This document shows positions 24,157 to 39,422 of a DNA stretch of 64,000 nt, in pieces. How positions within the stretch are numbered: position 1 is the stretch's first letter; every line of letters starts with the position of its first letter. This DNA is from Actinokineospora fastidiosa. Its GTDB lineage: Bacteria > Actinomycetota > Actinomycetes > Mycobacteriales > Pseudonocardiaceae. The stretch covers positions 310,001 to 374,000 of the forward strand of contig NZ_BMRB01000004.1 in the NCBI RefSeq assembly GCF_014648415.1. Direction: 5' to 3'. Position numbers and translations under genes: made by a program. The notes under the pieces were generated by a model. That model was given only the letters and a program-made list of their open reading frames with translations. It did not search any database and was not told where the DNA came from.

Positions 24157-26294
24157 GGCGTCGACTCGCCCTGAGCGCCGCCGATGGCCTTGTAGAGGGC
24201 GTCTAGCCGGTACTGGTCCAGCACCTCGGGCGGGCTGCCGTAGTGGTGCTCGGCCAGCAGCGGCAGGATGTCGGACTCCCACACCCGCCGCAGCCCGTCC
24301 GCGCGCTGGTAGATCGGCTCTTTCATCAGGAACGACGGTCCGATCGCCAGGTCGCGGTCGGGAATCCGCTCGTTGAGCACGTCGAGCAGGTCGGCGGCGT
24401 CGCGGTGGTGGGCCAGCTTGCCCTCGTCGTCCAGCCGCGCGAGCCAGGCCCGCAGCAGGCCCGCGGTGGGTGGCTGGGCCGGGTGCAACTCCACGAACGC
24501 GAACCGGCGGCGCATGGCCGCGTCGACGAGTGCGATGGACCGGTCAGTGGTGTTCATCGTGCCGATGATGAACACGTTGTCGGGCAGCCGGAAGGTGTCC
24601 TCGTCCTGCGCGGAGTAGAGCAGGCTGACCGGCTGCTCGCGGTACTCCAGCAGGAAGTACAGCTCGCCGAACACCTTGGCCAGGTTCGCCCGGTTGATCT
24701 CGTCGATGATCAGGAAGTACGGGTCGGACGGGTGCTGCTGAGCGGCGGTGACCAACCGGCTGAACGGTCCGTGGTGCAGGTCGAACCGCAGTTGCCCGTC
24801 CTTGCCCTGCACGGGACGGAAGCCCTGGAAGAAGTCCTCATAGGTATAGGACGGGTGAAACTGCACCAGCTTGACCTGGCTCGGGTCCGCCGCCAGATAC
24901 CCGGCGAGTTCGCGGGCCAGGTAGGTCTTGCCGGTGCCGGGCGGGCCGTAGAAGATCATCTGACGGCGTTCGCGCAGCAGGTCGGCCAGTTCCCGCAACC
25001 AGTCCCGGCTCATCATGACCTGCTCGGCGAGGTCGTCCTCGATGGCGCGGAACTCGACGGCGGCGTGATCGGCAGGCGCGGTCTCGTCGATGTCGATGTC
25101 CAGGTCGACGAGCAGCCGCTCGATCGTGGCCAGGTCGGCGGTCAGGTCCACCACATCGGCGGTGCTGGCCAGCCGGACCGGGAGCGGGTTGGGCAGCTTG
25201 GTGTAGGGGACGGGCTGGTCGGCGTTGAACCACTGGACCTGCCTGCGCAGGTTCGACCGCTTGTCCTCGGACTCGACGTGGTCGGCCGCCGAGGTGATCC
25301 GCCCGAGGTAGGTGGACCCCTGCGACAGGGTGAGCACGTAGTCACCCTCCCGCATCCGGTTGCAGAAGGCGTCGAACTCGGCGAGCTTGCCCGCGCGGGT
25401 CGCGTGCGGCAGGCCCTGGTAGTCCTCGTCGACGATGGTCTTGAGGTCGTCGAGCGGGACCGGGGGAGCGATCGGCCGTAGCTTGGTGCCCGCCAGCGAG
25501 GCGAATCCGCCGGTAAGCCAGCCTGGCACCAGATTCCGGCCGTCCACGGAAGAGCCACGGATCACCCAGGCCCGGGTGGTCGCCGATTGCTCGCTGTCGC
25601 CGCCGACCTCGATCAGCCGCTCGGCCAGTTCGTCGGTGCTGATCCGCTGGGCCTCGGAGGCGCGCCCGTCGTCGTCGAACTCGATGCCCTCGGCGGCCAG
25701 TCTGCGCTGCATGTCCCCACCCCGGAAGGTGAAGCTGAGCAGGCGGTCGGGCGGGACGGTGCCGTCGTTGGTGAGCACCCGCTGCGAGCCCGGCAGCGCG
25801 GGACTGGCCTGGGCCAGGAAGTGCGGGACGTGCTGGGCGGGCAGGTTGGTGAGGGTGGCGAGGTCGTGGTAGGTCAGCCAGGAGCCCGCATCGACCACGG
25901 CGAGCACCCGCGCCAGCTTCCGGGCGTCCTCACCGAGTTGGTCGACGGCGGTCTTGCGGTGCCGGAGGATGTCCTTGTAGCGGCGGTTCATCTCGACCAG
26001 GAACTGCTCTGCGTCGTGGCTCTCCATCGCGGCCACTCCCGCCTCGGTGATCGACCACCGACCGTCCCGTTTGGTCATCCACCCGATGGTGGTCGCCTCA
26101 CCGGTCCGCCACCGCAGATTGCTGACCCAACGCTTGAGCCCGGCCTGGTTGATAACGGTCAGCTCGTGTGGGGAGAGCGTGACCCGCTGCGCGATCCGTC
26201 GTGTCACCTCCTTCCCGGGAAGCGGCTCCTCGGCCTCGCGCAACACCTCGAAGCACTCCCGCAGCAGCATGGCGGTGCGGACGTTTTCAGCCAC
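24153..26294 (-). CDS. mcrB: McrB-type AAA+ GTPase with Mrr_N and PUA-like domains
   Basis: A 713-residue protein starting at GTG 26294, only 2 bp after the methyltransferase stop. Residues ~5-90 form an Mrr_N-type winged helix (LLRECFEVLREAEEPLPGKE, then DGRWSITEAGVAAM). Around 300-375 the stretch REGDYVLTLSQGSTYLGRI with VQWF nearby resembles a PUA/EVE-like modified-base reader (inference). The McrB motor follows: Walker A GPPGTGKT near 449, IIDEINRANLAKVFGELY, and the GTPase signature MNTTDRS near 580 with RRRFAF. The DUF3578 DNA-binding domain of E. coli McrB is not seen. Role: GTP-dependent DNA translocation and target recognition for McrC. The Mrr_N segment is the same domain type as in the operon's divergent regulator. 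Confidence 0.92.
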   Translation of the reverse strand: MAENVRTAMLLRECFEVLREAEEPLPGKEVTRRIAQRVTLSPHELTVINQAGLKRWVSNLRWRTGEATTIGWMTKRDGRWSITEAGVAAMESHDAEQFLVEMNRRYKDILRHRKTAVDQLGEDARKLARVLAVVDAGSWLTYHDLATLTNLPAQHVPHFLAQASPALPGSQRVLTNDGTVPPDRLLSFTFRGGDMQRRLAAEGIEFDDDGRASEAQRISTDELAERLIEVGGDSEQSATTRAWVIRGSSVDGRNLVPGWLTGGFASLAGTKLRPIAPPVPLDDLKTIVDEDYQGLPHATRAGKLAEFDAFCNRMREGDYVLTLSQGSTYLGRITSAADHVESEDKRSNLRRQVQWFNADQPVPYTKLPNPLPVRLASTADVVDLTADLATIERLLVDLDIDIDETAPADHAAVEFRAIEDDLAEQVMMSRDWLRELADLLRERRQMIFYGPPGTGKTYLARELAGYLAADPSQVKLVQFHPSYTYEDFFQGFRPVQGKDGQLRFDLHHGPFSRLVTAAQQHPSDPYFLIIDEINRANLAKVFGELYFLLEYREQPVSLLYSAQDEDTFRLPDNVFIIGTMNTTDRSIALVDAAMRRRFAFVELHPAQPPTAGLLRAWLARLDDEGKLAHHRDAADLLDVLNERIPDRDLAIGPSFLMKEPIYQRADGLRRVWESDILPLLAEHHYGSPPEVLDQYRLDALYKAIGGAQGESTP

Positions 26295-26296
26295 CC

Positions 26297-29200
26297 TCAG
26301 CCCCTCTCGGACTCGGCAGGATGCCGGGGACCGTACCCGGGCGGCGGATCAAGGCGGGTCTGATACGGCTCGCCGGTCTCAATCGCCTTGGCCATGCCGT
26401 CGTAGATGCCGAGAATCTCGCCCTTGGTTTTGGCGAAGCGCTCGGGTTCGTTGTTCTTAAAGGCCCGGAAGGTGTCCATGATGTACTCGACGTCGTCCTT
26501 GGGAACGCCGTAGAGATGGAAGTAGGCCGCGTCGAGTTCGGCCCGCAGCAGGAACCGCCGCTCCTCATCCCACCGAAAGGGCGGCCCGTCGTCCCCGTGG
26601 TCCCGAGCGAACCCGGCCATGTCGTAGGTGGTGTAGGACAACTCCAACACCCGAGCCGTCACCCACTCCTCCCGACTGACGGCTGTCTCCCACTCACACG
26701 GCAGGTCGTACGCCTCGGGCGGGAGGACGGGGAGTTGAGTGATAGAGCTGTAGGTAAGGTGGGTGCCCGCCATCTTCTGTCGAGCCACGTAGTCGGCGAC
26801 GAATGAGCAAAGGTTTGCGTACAGACCGGCCACGCGAGCGACGCCAGGCATGGCCAACGGGAAGGTGTGGCCGATCGCGGTGACCGGAAAGACACCCGCG
26901 ATCATCGTGCGCGCGTCGGAGCTGCGGCAGATATCGCGCCAGCCCAGCAGCCAGTCCTTGGCCCAGCCCTTCCGCTTGAGCCGCTCGTCTACCTCGGACT
27001 CCGGCACCCAGTATCTGGGCAGCGTCTTGAACGAAGGATCGTCCTTCTGGGCCTGGCCGGGGCGGGGAAGGGTGCCCATCTTGGCCTGCGCCTCGGTCTG
27101 CCCGTCGTAGGTGCCGAGGCGGTGATCAAAGTGGTGCACCATCTTCGCTTCATAGAGCGGAAGCATGCGTTGGTCTTCCAGGTGGAAGACGTTGCCCTCC
27201 AGTGACCAGCCTTTCGCTTCGAGGCTGTCCCTGTCGCGGAAGAGGCTGGAGTCATTTGCCATGTCAAGCATGCGAAGGAAGGTGATGTTCCAGCGGTTGT
27301 CCTCGGGTTCCTCTTGCCACAGGACCCGGTTGACGTGCCGGTACATCGACAGGGTGCTGTCTGCGTTGCGCTTGTAATCGAAGACCGGGCACGTTCCCGT
27401 GTTCGGGTTGAGCAGGGTGATGTCGTCTGGGGTGAGGACGAACCGGCGCTCCTGAATCTCCCTCGGCTGACGCAGGCGGAACGCCAGGTTGATGCGGTTC
27501 TGTCGACACCGCTTGCCCGAAGCGGTCCACAGGCAGAAGCGGAACGAGTGGTGCACGTCGTCGAACAGCTTCTCCTCGTTCTCGAAGTCGTAGATCGAGG
27601 CGAGGGTGCGGGTGGTGACGAGGTCCTTGAAGAAGTACTGGGTCGTGGCGTCCGTGGCGATGCCGGTCGGCAGGACCATCCCCACCCGAGCCCGCGAAGC
27701 CAGGATCGTGCGGCCCGTCTCGGCGAACACCGCGTAGGTGTTGATATCGCCGCGCCCGGTCAGGGGGTACCTGCCGCTGTCCCGGAGCAGACGACTCCAC
27801 CCTTCGGCGAACCGCAGCTCCGCCTGGAAGTCCTTGAACAGGTCCCGGTCCACCTCGCTCTCGCTGTGCTCCAGTGCCGCGATGAGCTTCTTGCGGGCCG
27901 CCGCGTTCTTGGCGTTGGCGATCTCCGGCTTCCGGCTGGCGAAGAACTCCTGTTCCTGGAGCTTCACCCGTTCCCACGGCGGATTGCCGAGCACGCACGA
28001 GAATCCCCCGCGCCAGCCGGTCTCGTTGTTCACCCCGCCCTCAGGCACCTCGAACACGTGCGGGAACTCCACATGCCAGTGGAAGAACCGGTAGTCCCGG
28101 GTCAGCCGCTCCACCGTGGCCATTGTCTGGGCCTGCAGGAGGTTCTCGGGACCGTCGACGATCCACTCCAGGGTGCCCTCGGTGATCGGGTACATCAGAT
28201 GTGCCGAGTCCATCGGCTGCACGAACGCCGCGCACCAGGCGTCCGCCTTGCGTTTGTGCGGCAGTCGCTGCTCATCGATCTGTCGGAGTCGGCGCCGTTG
28301 GATGTAGGTGTCCGTCAGCTTCCCCGGCAGTGACGCCACCAGCCTGGCCGTCTCCGTCGCGATCGCCGCGTTCGTCAGCTCCGCGCCGCCGAAGGTGAAC
28401 AGGCCGACCTCGCCGACCGCGTCGTTGGCGTTGATCTTCTTGATCGCCTTCACCGCGTCCGGGTCGTCCCCGATCAACGGCTTGAACGCCTCTTTGGGAA
28501 TCCCCGCCGCCACCAGCGCGGGCGTCGTGCCCAGCAGCGCGTTGCCGACGCGGATGTTGGCGTCCAGGAACGCCAGCGGCTTGCCCGGCTCCACGGACTC
28601 CAGCCACAGCGACACCTTCGCCAGCTCGGCCGCCGTCTCGTTGATGTCCACGCCGTAGATGCACCGGGACACCACTTCCCGCATCGCGCCGCGCACCAGG
28701 GTCGGTGACGGCTCGTCCTCGCCGCTGCGCAGCTGCGCCACCCGCCGGGCGATTCGTCGGGCCGCCGCGACCAGGAAGTGCCCCGACCCACAGGCCGGGT
28801 CGCACACCGTCACGTTCAACAGCGCCGCGATCCGCCCCGCGTCGTCGGACGCCCCGAAGACGGCGTCGTCCAGCACCGGATCGAGGGCGCTGTCCAGCAG
28901 CGCCTCGGTCAGCGACGACGGCGTGTAGTACGACCCCGTCGTCTTGCGCTCGTTGCCCGCCGCCGCCTCCAGCGTGAACGTCTGCTCCGCCGGGTCGTAG
29001 ACCGGGTCCAGCTCCAGCAGCGACTCGTAGACGCTGCCCAGCTCCTCCGAATCCAGGTTCTGGAAGTCCACCGGCCGCCGGTTGCCGTCCGACTCCACGA
29101 CCGCCAGGTGTCGCACCGCCTCCACCACGGCCGCGTTCGACAGCCGCAGCCCCTCCAGCGGCGCGTCCAACTCGTCCGGCTCGCTCCGGTCGAGCCTGGC

Positions 29201-30325
29201 TCCCCGCTCATCGTGGGTCTTGCGCTCGAACAGGCCGCCGATACCCGGAAGCGCCAGCGCGGGCTGCCCCTCCGGCTCGCCGAGGGCGTCGAAGACGATC
29301 CGCACGGCGTCCCACAGATCCTCGTGGTGATCCGCGCCGCCGCGCCGGGCCCGCTCCCGCAGCCGCCGCGCCGAGAAGTACCTGGCGTACTTGTCCCGCG
29401 CGCTCTGCGGAGCGCCCTCGGTGTCGAGCAGGACCTCCCGATCCTCCGCCACGAACCAGAACAACAGCCGGTACACCAACCGCAGCACTGACCGCTTGTA
29501 GTCGTACCGGTCGAGCTCCCCCGACCCCAGCGCCGCCCGGAGCCTGCCGTTCGCCGGGTTCCGGACGAATCCGGTGCCCAGCGTGGTGATCGCCTTCTCG
29601 ACGCCGACGCGCAGCCGGTCCAGTGCCCGCTCGCCCTGCTCGATCGCCGCGCCGCGCCAGCGCTCCAACCAACAGTCCTTCGGCAGCTGCTCGGCGTCCA
29701 CCATGAACCGCGTCGCGTGCACCAGCCGGTACAGCACCATGAAATCGCTGAACAGACCCTCGCTGAAGATCAGCTCAAGGTCGAACTCGACGTAGGCCGA
29801 GCCTGGCAGCATGCGCGAATCCCGCAGCAACCGCAGCTTCTGTCCATTGGAGATGATCGCCCACAGGTGCGCGTCGGAGTTGTTCAGCAGCTCCTGCACC
29901 ATCGACTGCGGCGCGGCCTCGGCCGCGCCCTTCACGCCCTTGGTCTTGCGGTCGAGATCCACCGCCCACGGCAGAAGGTGGATCGGCACGTGCTGCCACA
30001 GGTGGGAGACCCGATACGTCTTGTCGCCGACCGGGATGCCGCCGCTCTCGGCCAGCAGGCCGAAGTCCAGCGCCTTGAACAGCCTGCGCAGCCAATCCCG
30101 CACCATGGGCTTGCCGCGCTCCAGACCGCGTTGGAGCGCCTGCCACTCGGCGGTGAGATCGTCGAACGCGCGCGAGGACGCCTCGCGGACCGTGACGCGC
30201 TGGCCCAGGCCGTATTCCTCGGCCGAACGGCCGGGGAACTTCGGGTCGTCCAACACCCGGCGGAACAGGTCGGCGGGCAGCAGACTGCCCGCCACACGCA
30301 GTGAGGGGAACGGCGACCGGCTCAT
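26297..30325 (-). CDS. N6-adenine DNA methyltransferase, DrmMI/PglX-like
   Basis: A 1342-residue class I SAM-dependent methyltransferase starting at an ATG that overlaps the SNF2 gene's stop by 4 bp. After a ~450-residue helical N-terminus come SYYTPSSLTEALL (~463), SAM motif I DPACGSGHFL (~506) and catalytic motif IV NPPW (~779). A long target-recognition region with HLTYSSITQLPVLPPE near its end completes it. Size and layout match the big Eco57I-like methylases of class 1 DISARM (DrmMI) and BREX (PglX), which mark the host genome so that it is spared. No nuclease motif is evident inside it, so it probably supplies protection while cleavage is done by partners such as McrC. The target sequence cannot be predicted. 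Confidence 0.88.
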   Translation of the reverse strand: MSRSPFPSLRVAGSLLPADLFRRVLDDPKFPGRSAEEYGLGQRVTVREASSRAFDDLTAEWQALQRGLERGKPMVRDWLRRLFKALDFGLLAESGGIPVGDKTYRVSHLWQHVPIHLLPWAVDLDRKTKGVKGAAEAAPQSMVQELLNNSDAHLWAIISNGQKLRLLRDSRMLPGSAYVEFDLELIFSEGLFSDFMVLYRLVHATRFMVDAEQLPKDCWLERWRGAAIEQGERALDRLRVGVEKAITTLGTGFVRNPANGRLRAALGSGELDRYDYKRSVLRLVYRLLFWFVAEDREVLLDTEGAPQSARDKYARYFSARRLRERARRGGADHHEDLWDAVRIVFDALGEPEGQPALALPGIGGLFERKTHDERGARLDRSEPDELDAPLEGLRLSNAAVVEAVRHLAVVESDGNRRPVDFQNLDSEELGSVYESLLELDPVYDPAEQTFTLEAAAGNERKTTGSYYTPSSLTEALLDSALDPVLDDAVFGASDDAGRIAALLNVTVCDPACGSGHFLVAAARRIARRVAQLRSGEDEPSPTLVRGAMREVVSRCIYGVDINETAAELAKVSLWLESVEPGKPLAFLDANIRVGNALLGTTPALVAAGIPKEAFKPLIGDDPDAVKAIKKINANDAVGEVGLFTFGGAELTNAAIATETARLVASLPGKLTDTYIQRRRLRQIDEQRLPHKRKADAWCAAFVQPMDSAHLMYPITEGTLEWIVDGPENLLQAQTMATVERLTRDYRFFHWHVEFPHVFEVPEGGVNNETGWRGGFSCVLGNPPWERVKLQEQEFFASRKPEIANAKNAAARKKLIAALEHSESEVDRDLFKDFQAELRFAEGWSRLLRDSGRYPLTGRGDINTYAVFAETGRTILASRARVGMVLPTGIATDATTQYFFKDLVTTRTLASIYDFENEEKLFDDVHHSFRFCLWTASGKRCRQNRINLAFRLRQPREIQERRFVLTPDDITLLNPNTGTCPVFDYKRNADSTLSMYRHVNRVLWQEEPEDNRWNITFLRMLDMANDSSLFRDRDSLEAKGWSLEGNVFHLEDQRMLPLYEAKMVHHFDHRLGTYDGQTEAQAKMGTLPRPGQAQKDDPSFKTLPRYWVPESEVDERLKRKGWAKDWLLGWRDICRSSDARTMIAGVFPVTAIGHTFPLAMPGVARVAGLYANLCSFVADYVARQKMAGTHLTYSSITQLPVLPPEAYDLPCEWETAVSREEWVTARVLELSYTTYDMAGFARDHGDDGPPFRWDEERRFLLRAELDAAYFHLYGVPKDDVEYIMDTFRAFKNNEPERFAKTKGEILGIYDGMAKAIETGEPYQTRLDPPPGYGPRHPAESERG

Positions 30326-33134
30326 CGGGCACCTCCGGCCACCGCGGGCAGGTAGACGTAGACGCCCAGCACGTCCACCGGGGTGTTCGCCCGCACGTCG
30401 ATCTTCGACACCCCCGCCTGCCTGGTCGCGCGCCGGACGCGCACATGGGAATCGTGGAGCCGCGACGCCGTCGCCTCGGCCTCGGCGTTCAGGTGCGGCA
30501 TCACCGCGTCGAGTTGAGCGATCGCCCGCTCCACGTCATCGCGGGCCAGGTCCGGCGCGACATTGCCGGACGGCCTGCCCGCCAGCACCCGCTCGACCTC
30601 GTCGGCGTCGAGCCAGACCGGGTCGGCCGGTTTGCCCTGGAACGCCAGCACCCGCGCTTCCTCGGCCACCATCGGCCGCTTGCCCGTCCGCGCCGGAAGC
30701 GTCAGGTGCAGCCGGAAGCGTACGAGCAGCAGCGTGGTGCGCTTGGCCACCGCGTCGGTGCGCATGACGCCGCACCGCCGCGCCGGACGCGGGCCGGGGA
30801 CCTTCGGGTCCAACGCGCTGTCGAGCACATACCGGGCCACCGCCGCCACGCTCGCGTCGGTGCGGTCCAGGTGGGCGTGCCGGTGGGGGACCGGGAGGTC
30901 CCGGTGGAACGGCAGCACGGTCGGCCCGCCGGGCGGCAGGGCGTCGCGCAGGCCCGCGGGCAGGGTGGGGGTGACCGCGTCGAACCCGTAGAGCTGGTCC
31001 GACGGCGAGCCGCCCAGGATCTCCAGCGACTCCCGGGTGAACGCCTCGACATCGCCCGCCGAGCCCATCGCCGCGCGCACCTCCGCCAGTTCGCGCGCCA
31101 CCTCGTCGGGCTTGATGCCGGTCTGGGCGAACTTCGTCAGCGCCGCGTTCTCCCTGGCCGCGTAGCTGTCCCACTCGCTGTGGAGGTCCGTCTGGCTATC
31201 CAGGGCGAACAGCGGGGCCTGCTCGGCCCGCGGCTGGGCGGCCAGCAGTTCCTCCATGACCACCTCGACGACGGTGTTGGCCGAGTCGGGCACGGGCACG
31301 CTGATGCCCAGTTGCTTGCGGATCTGGTTGTGCTTGCGGATCAGCACCCGCATCACGATCTCGTCGATCTGGTTGTCGCCACCGCTGATCGTGACGGCCC
31401 GGACGTGGTCGCGCGCCTGGCCGAACCGGTCGACCCTGCCCTCCCGCTGCTCGTGGCGGGTCGGGTTCCAGGCGAGGTCGTAGTGCACGACGGCCTGGAA
31501 GTGCTCCTGCAGGTTCACGCCCTCGGACAGGCAGTCGGTGGCGACGAGCACGTGGCGTCCCGGGGCCGAGGTCAGCTCCGCGATCCGCGCCTCGCGGTCC
31601 GACGGCGGCAGCGCGCCCGTCACGCACCCGACCGTCGCCGTCGCGCCCATGACCTCGCGAAGGTGCCCGGCCACGTACTCGGCGGTGTCGATGAACCGGC
31701 AGAAGACCACCGGGTCGTAGCTGTCGCCCAGCTGCGTCTGGACGACCTCGACCAGCTTCGCCAGCTTCGTGTCGCCCTCGGGCCCGATCGCCTCCGCCGC
31801 GCGGGCGAACCTCAGCAGGCGGTCGCGCTCCGGGTTCTTCCCCTCGGGCGTGTCGTCGGCGCCCGCGACGCTGTCGACCGACTCCGCGGCCTCGTCCTCG
31901 GCCAGGTCGAGCACCGACGCCCGGCCCACCCGGTCGGCCTCCTCCGGCGTCTCGGCCGAGACCGTCCGCGCCCGCGTGCGCAGGGTCGCGGCGGCGGCCT
32001 TCGGCGAGGACGCCAGCGCGCGCAGCAGCGCCAGCACCGACCAGTAGCGCACCCGCTGGCGCAGCTTCCCGCCCGAGCCGTCCCGCACGGTCTCGCGCGC
32101 GTAGGCGAGCACGGACCGGAACAGCTTCGCGTACTCCTCGCCGAGGTAGTACTTGTGCTCCTGGATCAGGCGGTCCTGTGGGAACGGGGTGTCCTCGAGG
32201 AACTTGCGGATGTGCGCGCGGCGGCGCTGCACCATGTGCTTGGCCAGGCGCTCGCGGCCTGCGGGCGTGCCCAGGTCGACCGTGGCCAGATCGGGGTCGA
32301 GCAGGCCGATCAGGTTGCGGAAGCCCTCGTCCTTGCCGCTGTGCGGGGTGGCGGTGACCAGCAGCAGGTGCCTGCTCGGGACCGCGGCCAGCTTGCGCAG
32401 CAGGTCGTAGCGCAGCGTCCGGCCGCTGCTGGTCGACCCGTCGGCGACGCAGGTGTGGGCTTCGTCGACGATCACCAGGTCCGGGCACATCCGCACGAAG
32501 CGGTCCCGGTACTTGGTCGACTTGATGAAGTCGGTCGAGACCACGGTGAACGGGTAGCGGTCGAAGATCGACTGATCGTCGTAGAGGCCGCGCTCCAGCC
32601 GTCGCACCGTGCTGGGCAACACCAGCTCGGCGTCGATGCGGAACTTCGCGCTCAGCTCGGCCTGCCACTGCTCAGCCAGCGCGGGCGAACACAGCACCGA
32701 CATCCCACGGGCGCTGCCCTGGGCGAGCAGCTCGGCGGCGATCAGCGAGGCCTCGATCGTCTTGCCGATGCCCACGTCGTCGGCGATCAACATGCGCACC
32801 GTGTCCTGCCGCAGCGCCATCAGCAGCGGCACCAGCTGGTAGGGGCGCGGCTCGACGGCGATGCCCGCGAGCGAGCGGAACGGCCCGGCCGTCGACCGGA
32901 AGCCGACCCGCAGCGCCGTGCGCAGCAGACCCGCGCTCACCGCGTTGCCCGCGTCCGTCGGATCGGGCTTCGGGAAGGTGGCCTGTTCGACCTGTTCGAC
33001 GCCGGTGAGGATGCCCGCGATCTCGTCGTCGGTCCCGCCGAGCGGGCGGACCACGAGCAGGTCGGCGTCGGAGTCGGGCAGCACCACCCAGTCCCGGCCG
33101 CGGGCCCGCACCAACGATCCGACGGTGAACTGGC

Positions 33135-33138
<4 letters not shown>
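30322..33138 (-). CDS. SNF2-family helicase, DrmD-like
   Basis: A 938-residue superfamily 2 helicase. The GTG at 33138 overlaps the upstream TGA by 4 bp and has AAGGGAGA just before it. Motifs: Q-like PRPYQLVPL, Walker A ADDVGIGKT (~113-121), DEAH box VIVDEAHTCV (~218), LLVTATPHSG, and in the second lobe VLVATDCLSEGVNLQ and EQREGRVDRFGQ (~562). This is the SNF2-like pattern of DISARM DrmD and related phage-defence ATPases, which move on DNA without necessarily unwinding it. A ~350-residue C-terminal extension has no motif I recognise. Tight coupling on both sides indicates it is made stoichiometrically with the DUF1998 helicase and the methyltransferase. Confidence 0.88.
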
Positions 33139-38282
<5,144 letters not shown>

Positions 38283-38355
38283 GCCGTTCTCCCGGTCACC
38301 AGCATGCGCGACAGGCTACTTGTCCTGCTGCCGAAAGCGCGAGCACGCGCTGTAG

Positions 38356-38393
38356 CCAATCTTGCAACTTCTCGGTCAAGGTTGCAAGATTGG
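38356..38393. promoter_or_regulatory. Perfect 13-bp inverted repeat, candidate operator of the defence operon
   Basis: CCAATCTTGCAAC (38356-38368) and GTTGCAAGATTGG (38381-38393) are perfect complements separated by 12 bp. Each arm contains its own TTGCAA palindrome, and the two palindromes are 20 bp apart centre to centre, about two helical turns. The element lies in the 134-bp gap between the divergent helicase operon (start 38282) and the small regulator (start 38417). That is the expected place and geometry for an autoregulated repressor site controlling both directions. Confidence 0.75.
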
Positions 38394-38416
38394 GGCAGGT
38401 TGACGAGGGAGGTCGG

Positions 38417-38842
38417 ATGCCGGTCACTGTCCGTTTGGACGACGACGTGTTCGAAGCGCTGCAGAAGTTGGCGACGCCATTGGTCGACGACATCAACAGC
38501 GTCCTGCGCAGGCAGCTTGGGTTGTCCGAGCGGCCCGCCGCTCGTGCCGGGGGTCCCGCTCTGGGGGATCGCGAGTTCGAGGCGCCAGTGCTCCAGGCGC
38601 TGGTCCGCCTTGGCGGTAGTGGCCAGACCAAGGCGGTCATCGACCTCGTCGGCGAGATCCTGGCTCCGAGGATGCGCGAAGGCGACTTCGAGCGACTGGA
38701 GTCGGGCGACATCCGGTGGCGGAACCGCGCCCAGTTCGCGCGTCTCAACCTCATCCGGGCAGGTCTGATGAGGGAGGGCTCACCGAGGGGCCTGTGGGAA
38801 ATCACCGACGCGGGCAGGCAGCGGGTCGAGGCGGACGAGTGA
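38417..38842 (+). CDS. RHH-Mrr_N winged-helix regulator of the defence operon
   Basis: 141 residues from the ATG at 38417, right behind GAGGGAGGT. Residues 1-~40 (MPVTVRLDDDVFEALQKLAT, then INSVLRRQLGL) look like a ribbon-helix-helix or SeqA-N type dimer. Residues ~55-135 form an Mrr_N winged helix (EFEAPVLQALVRLGGSGQTK, RWRNRAQFARLNLIRAGLM, LWEITDAGRQ). No nuclease domain follows, unlike true Mrr enzymes. It is divergent from the operon across the 13-bp inverted repeat, so the natural reading is an autoregulated repressor of the defence genes. A DNA-binding accessory subunit is the alternative. Confidence 0.75.
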   Translation: MPVTVRLDDDVFEALQKLATPLVDDINSVLRRQLGLSERPAARAGGPALGDREFEAPVLQALVRLGGSGQTKAVIDLVGEILAPRMREGDFERLESGDIRWRNRAQFARLNLIRAGLMREGSPRGLWEITDAGRQRVEADE

Positions 38843-38859
38843 TTCCCGGGGCGGACCGA

Positions 38860-39348
38860 TCACGTCACCGGCACGATTCGCGCCTGCAGTTCGCCCCCGC
38901 TGACGTCCCACAGGCCGATCGTTCCGTGGGGCTGGCGGCGGCGGTCGGTGGGGGAGCCGGGGTTGAACACCCGGACCCCGTCCCCGGTGACGTCCATCGG
39001 GATGTGCGAGTGGCCGAAGACCACCACGTCCGCCTCCGGGAACCGCCTGCGCATGCGGGCGGTGCGGCCGGTGGCCTGGCCGCTGTCGTGGATCATGGCC
39101 ACCCGCAGGCCGTCGATGGTCAGCTCCAGCGTCTCCGGCGCTCCCCAGGCCGCCACGTCCGGGCCGTCGTTGTTGCCCAGGACGGCGTGGACCGGGGCGT
39201 AGGCGGAGAGTTCGTCGAGGACGTCGGCGGTGCAGACGTCGCCTGCGTGCAGGATCAGGTCGGTGTCGCGCAGGTGGGCGGCGACGGCGGGCGGGCAGCC
39301 GCGCCACCGTCGGGGGGCGTGGGTGTCGGAGAGGACCACGACGCGCAT
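38860..39348 (-). CDS. YfcE/MJ0936-type metallophosphoesterase
   Basis: 162 residues with the full calcineurin-like phosphoesterase metal motif set: VVVLSDTHA near the N-terminus, HAGDVC, GNND, the histidine of MIHDSG, and FGHSHIP, ending in NPGSPTD. This compact family hydrolyses phosphodiesters in vitro; cellular substrates are mostly unknown. Start ATG at 39348. It is convergent with the defence regulator (stops 17 bp apart) and divergent from the DUF6098-like gene, and seems to mark the return to ordinary chromosomal genes. Confidence 0.9.
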   Translation of the reverse strand: MRVVVLSDTHAPRRWRGCPPAVAAHLRDTDLILHAGDVCTADVLDELSAYAPVHAVLGNNDGPDVAAWGAPETLELTIDGLRVAMIHDSGQATGRTARMRRRFPEADVVVFGHSHIPMDVTGDGVRVFNPGSPTDRRRQPHGTIGLWDVSGGELQARIVPVT

Positions 39349-39422
39349 GCCGCGATCATCCCGGGTTTCGCGCGCGGGCGGCGGGGGAAGCCGGGGCGCA
39401 CGATTCGGACCGGAGGACGCCT

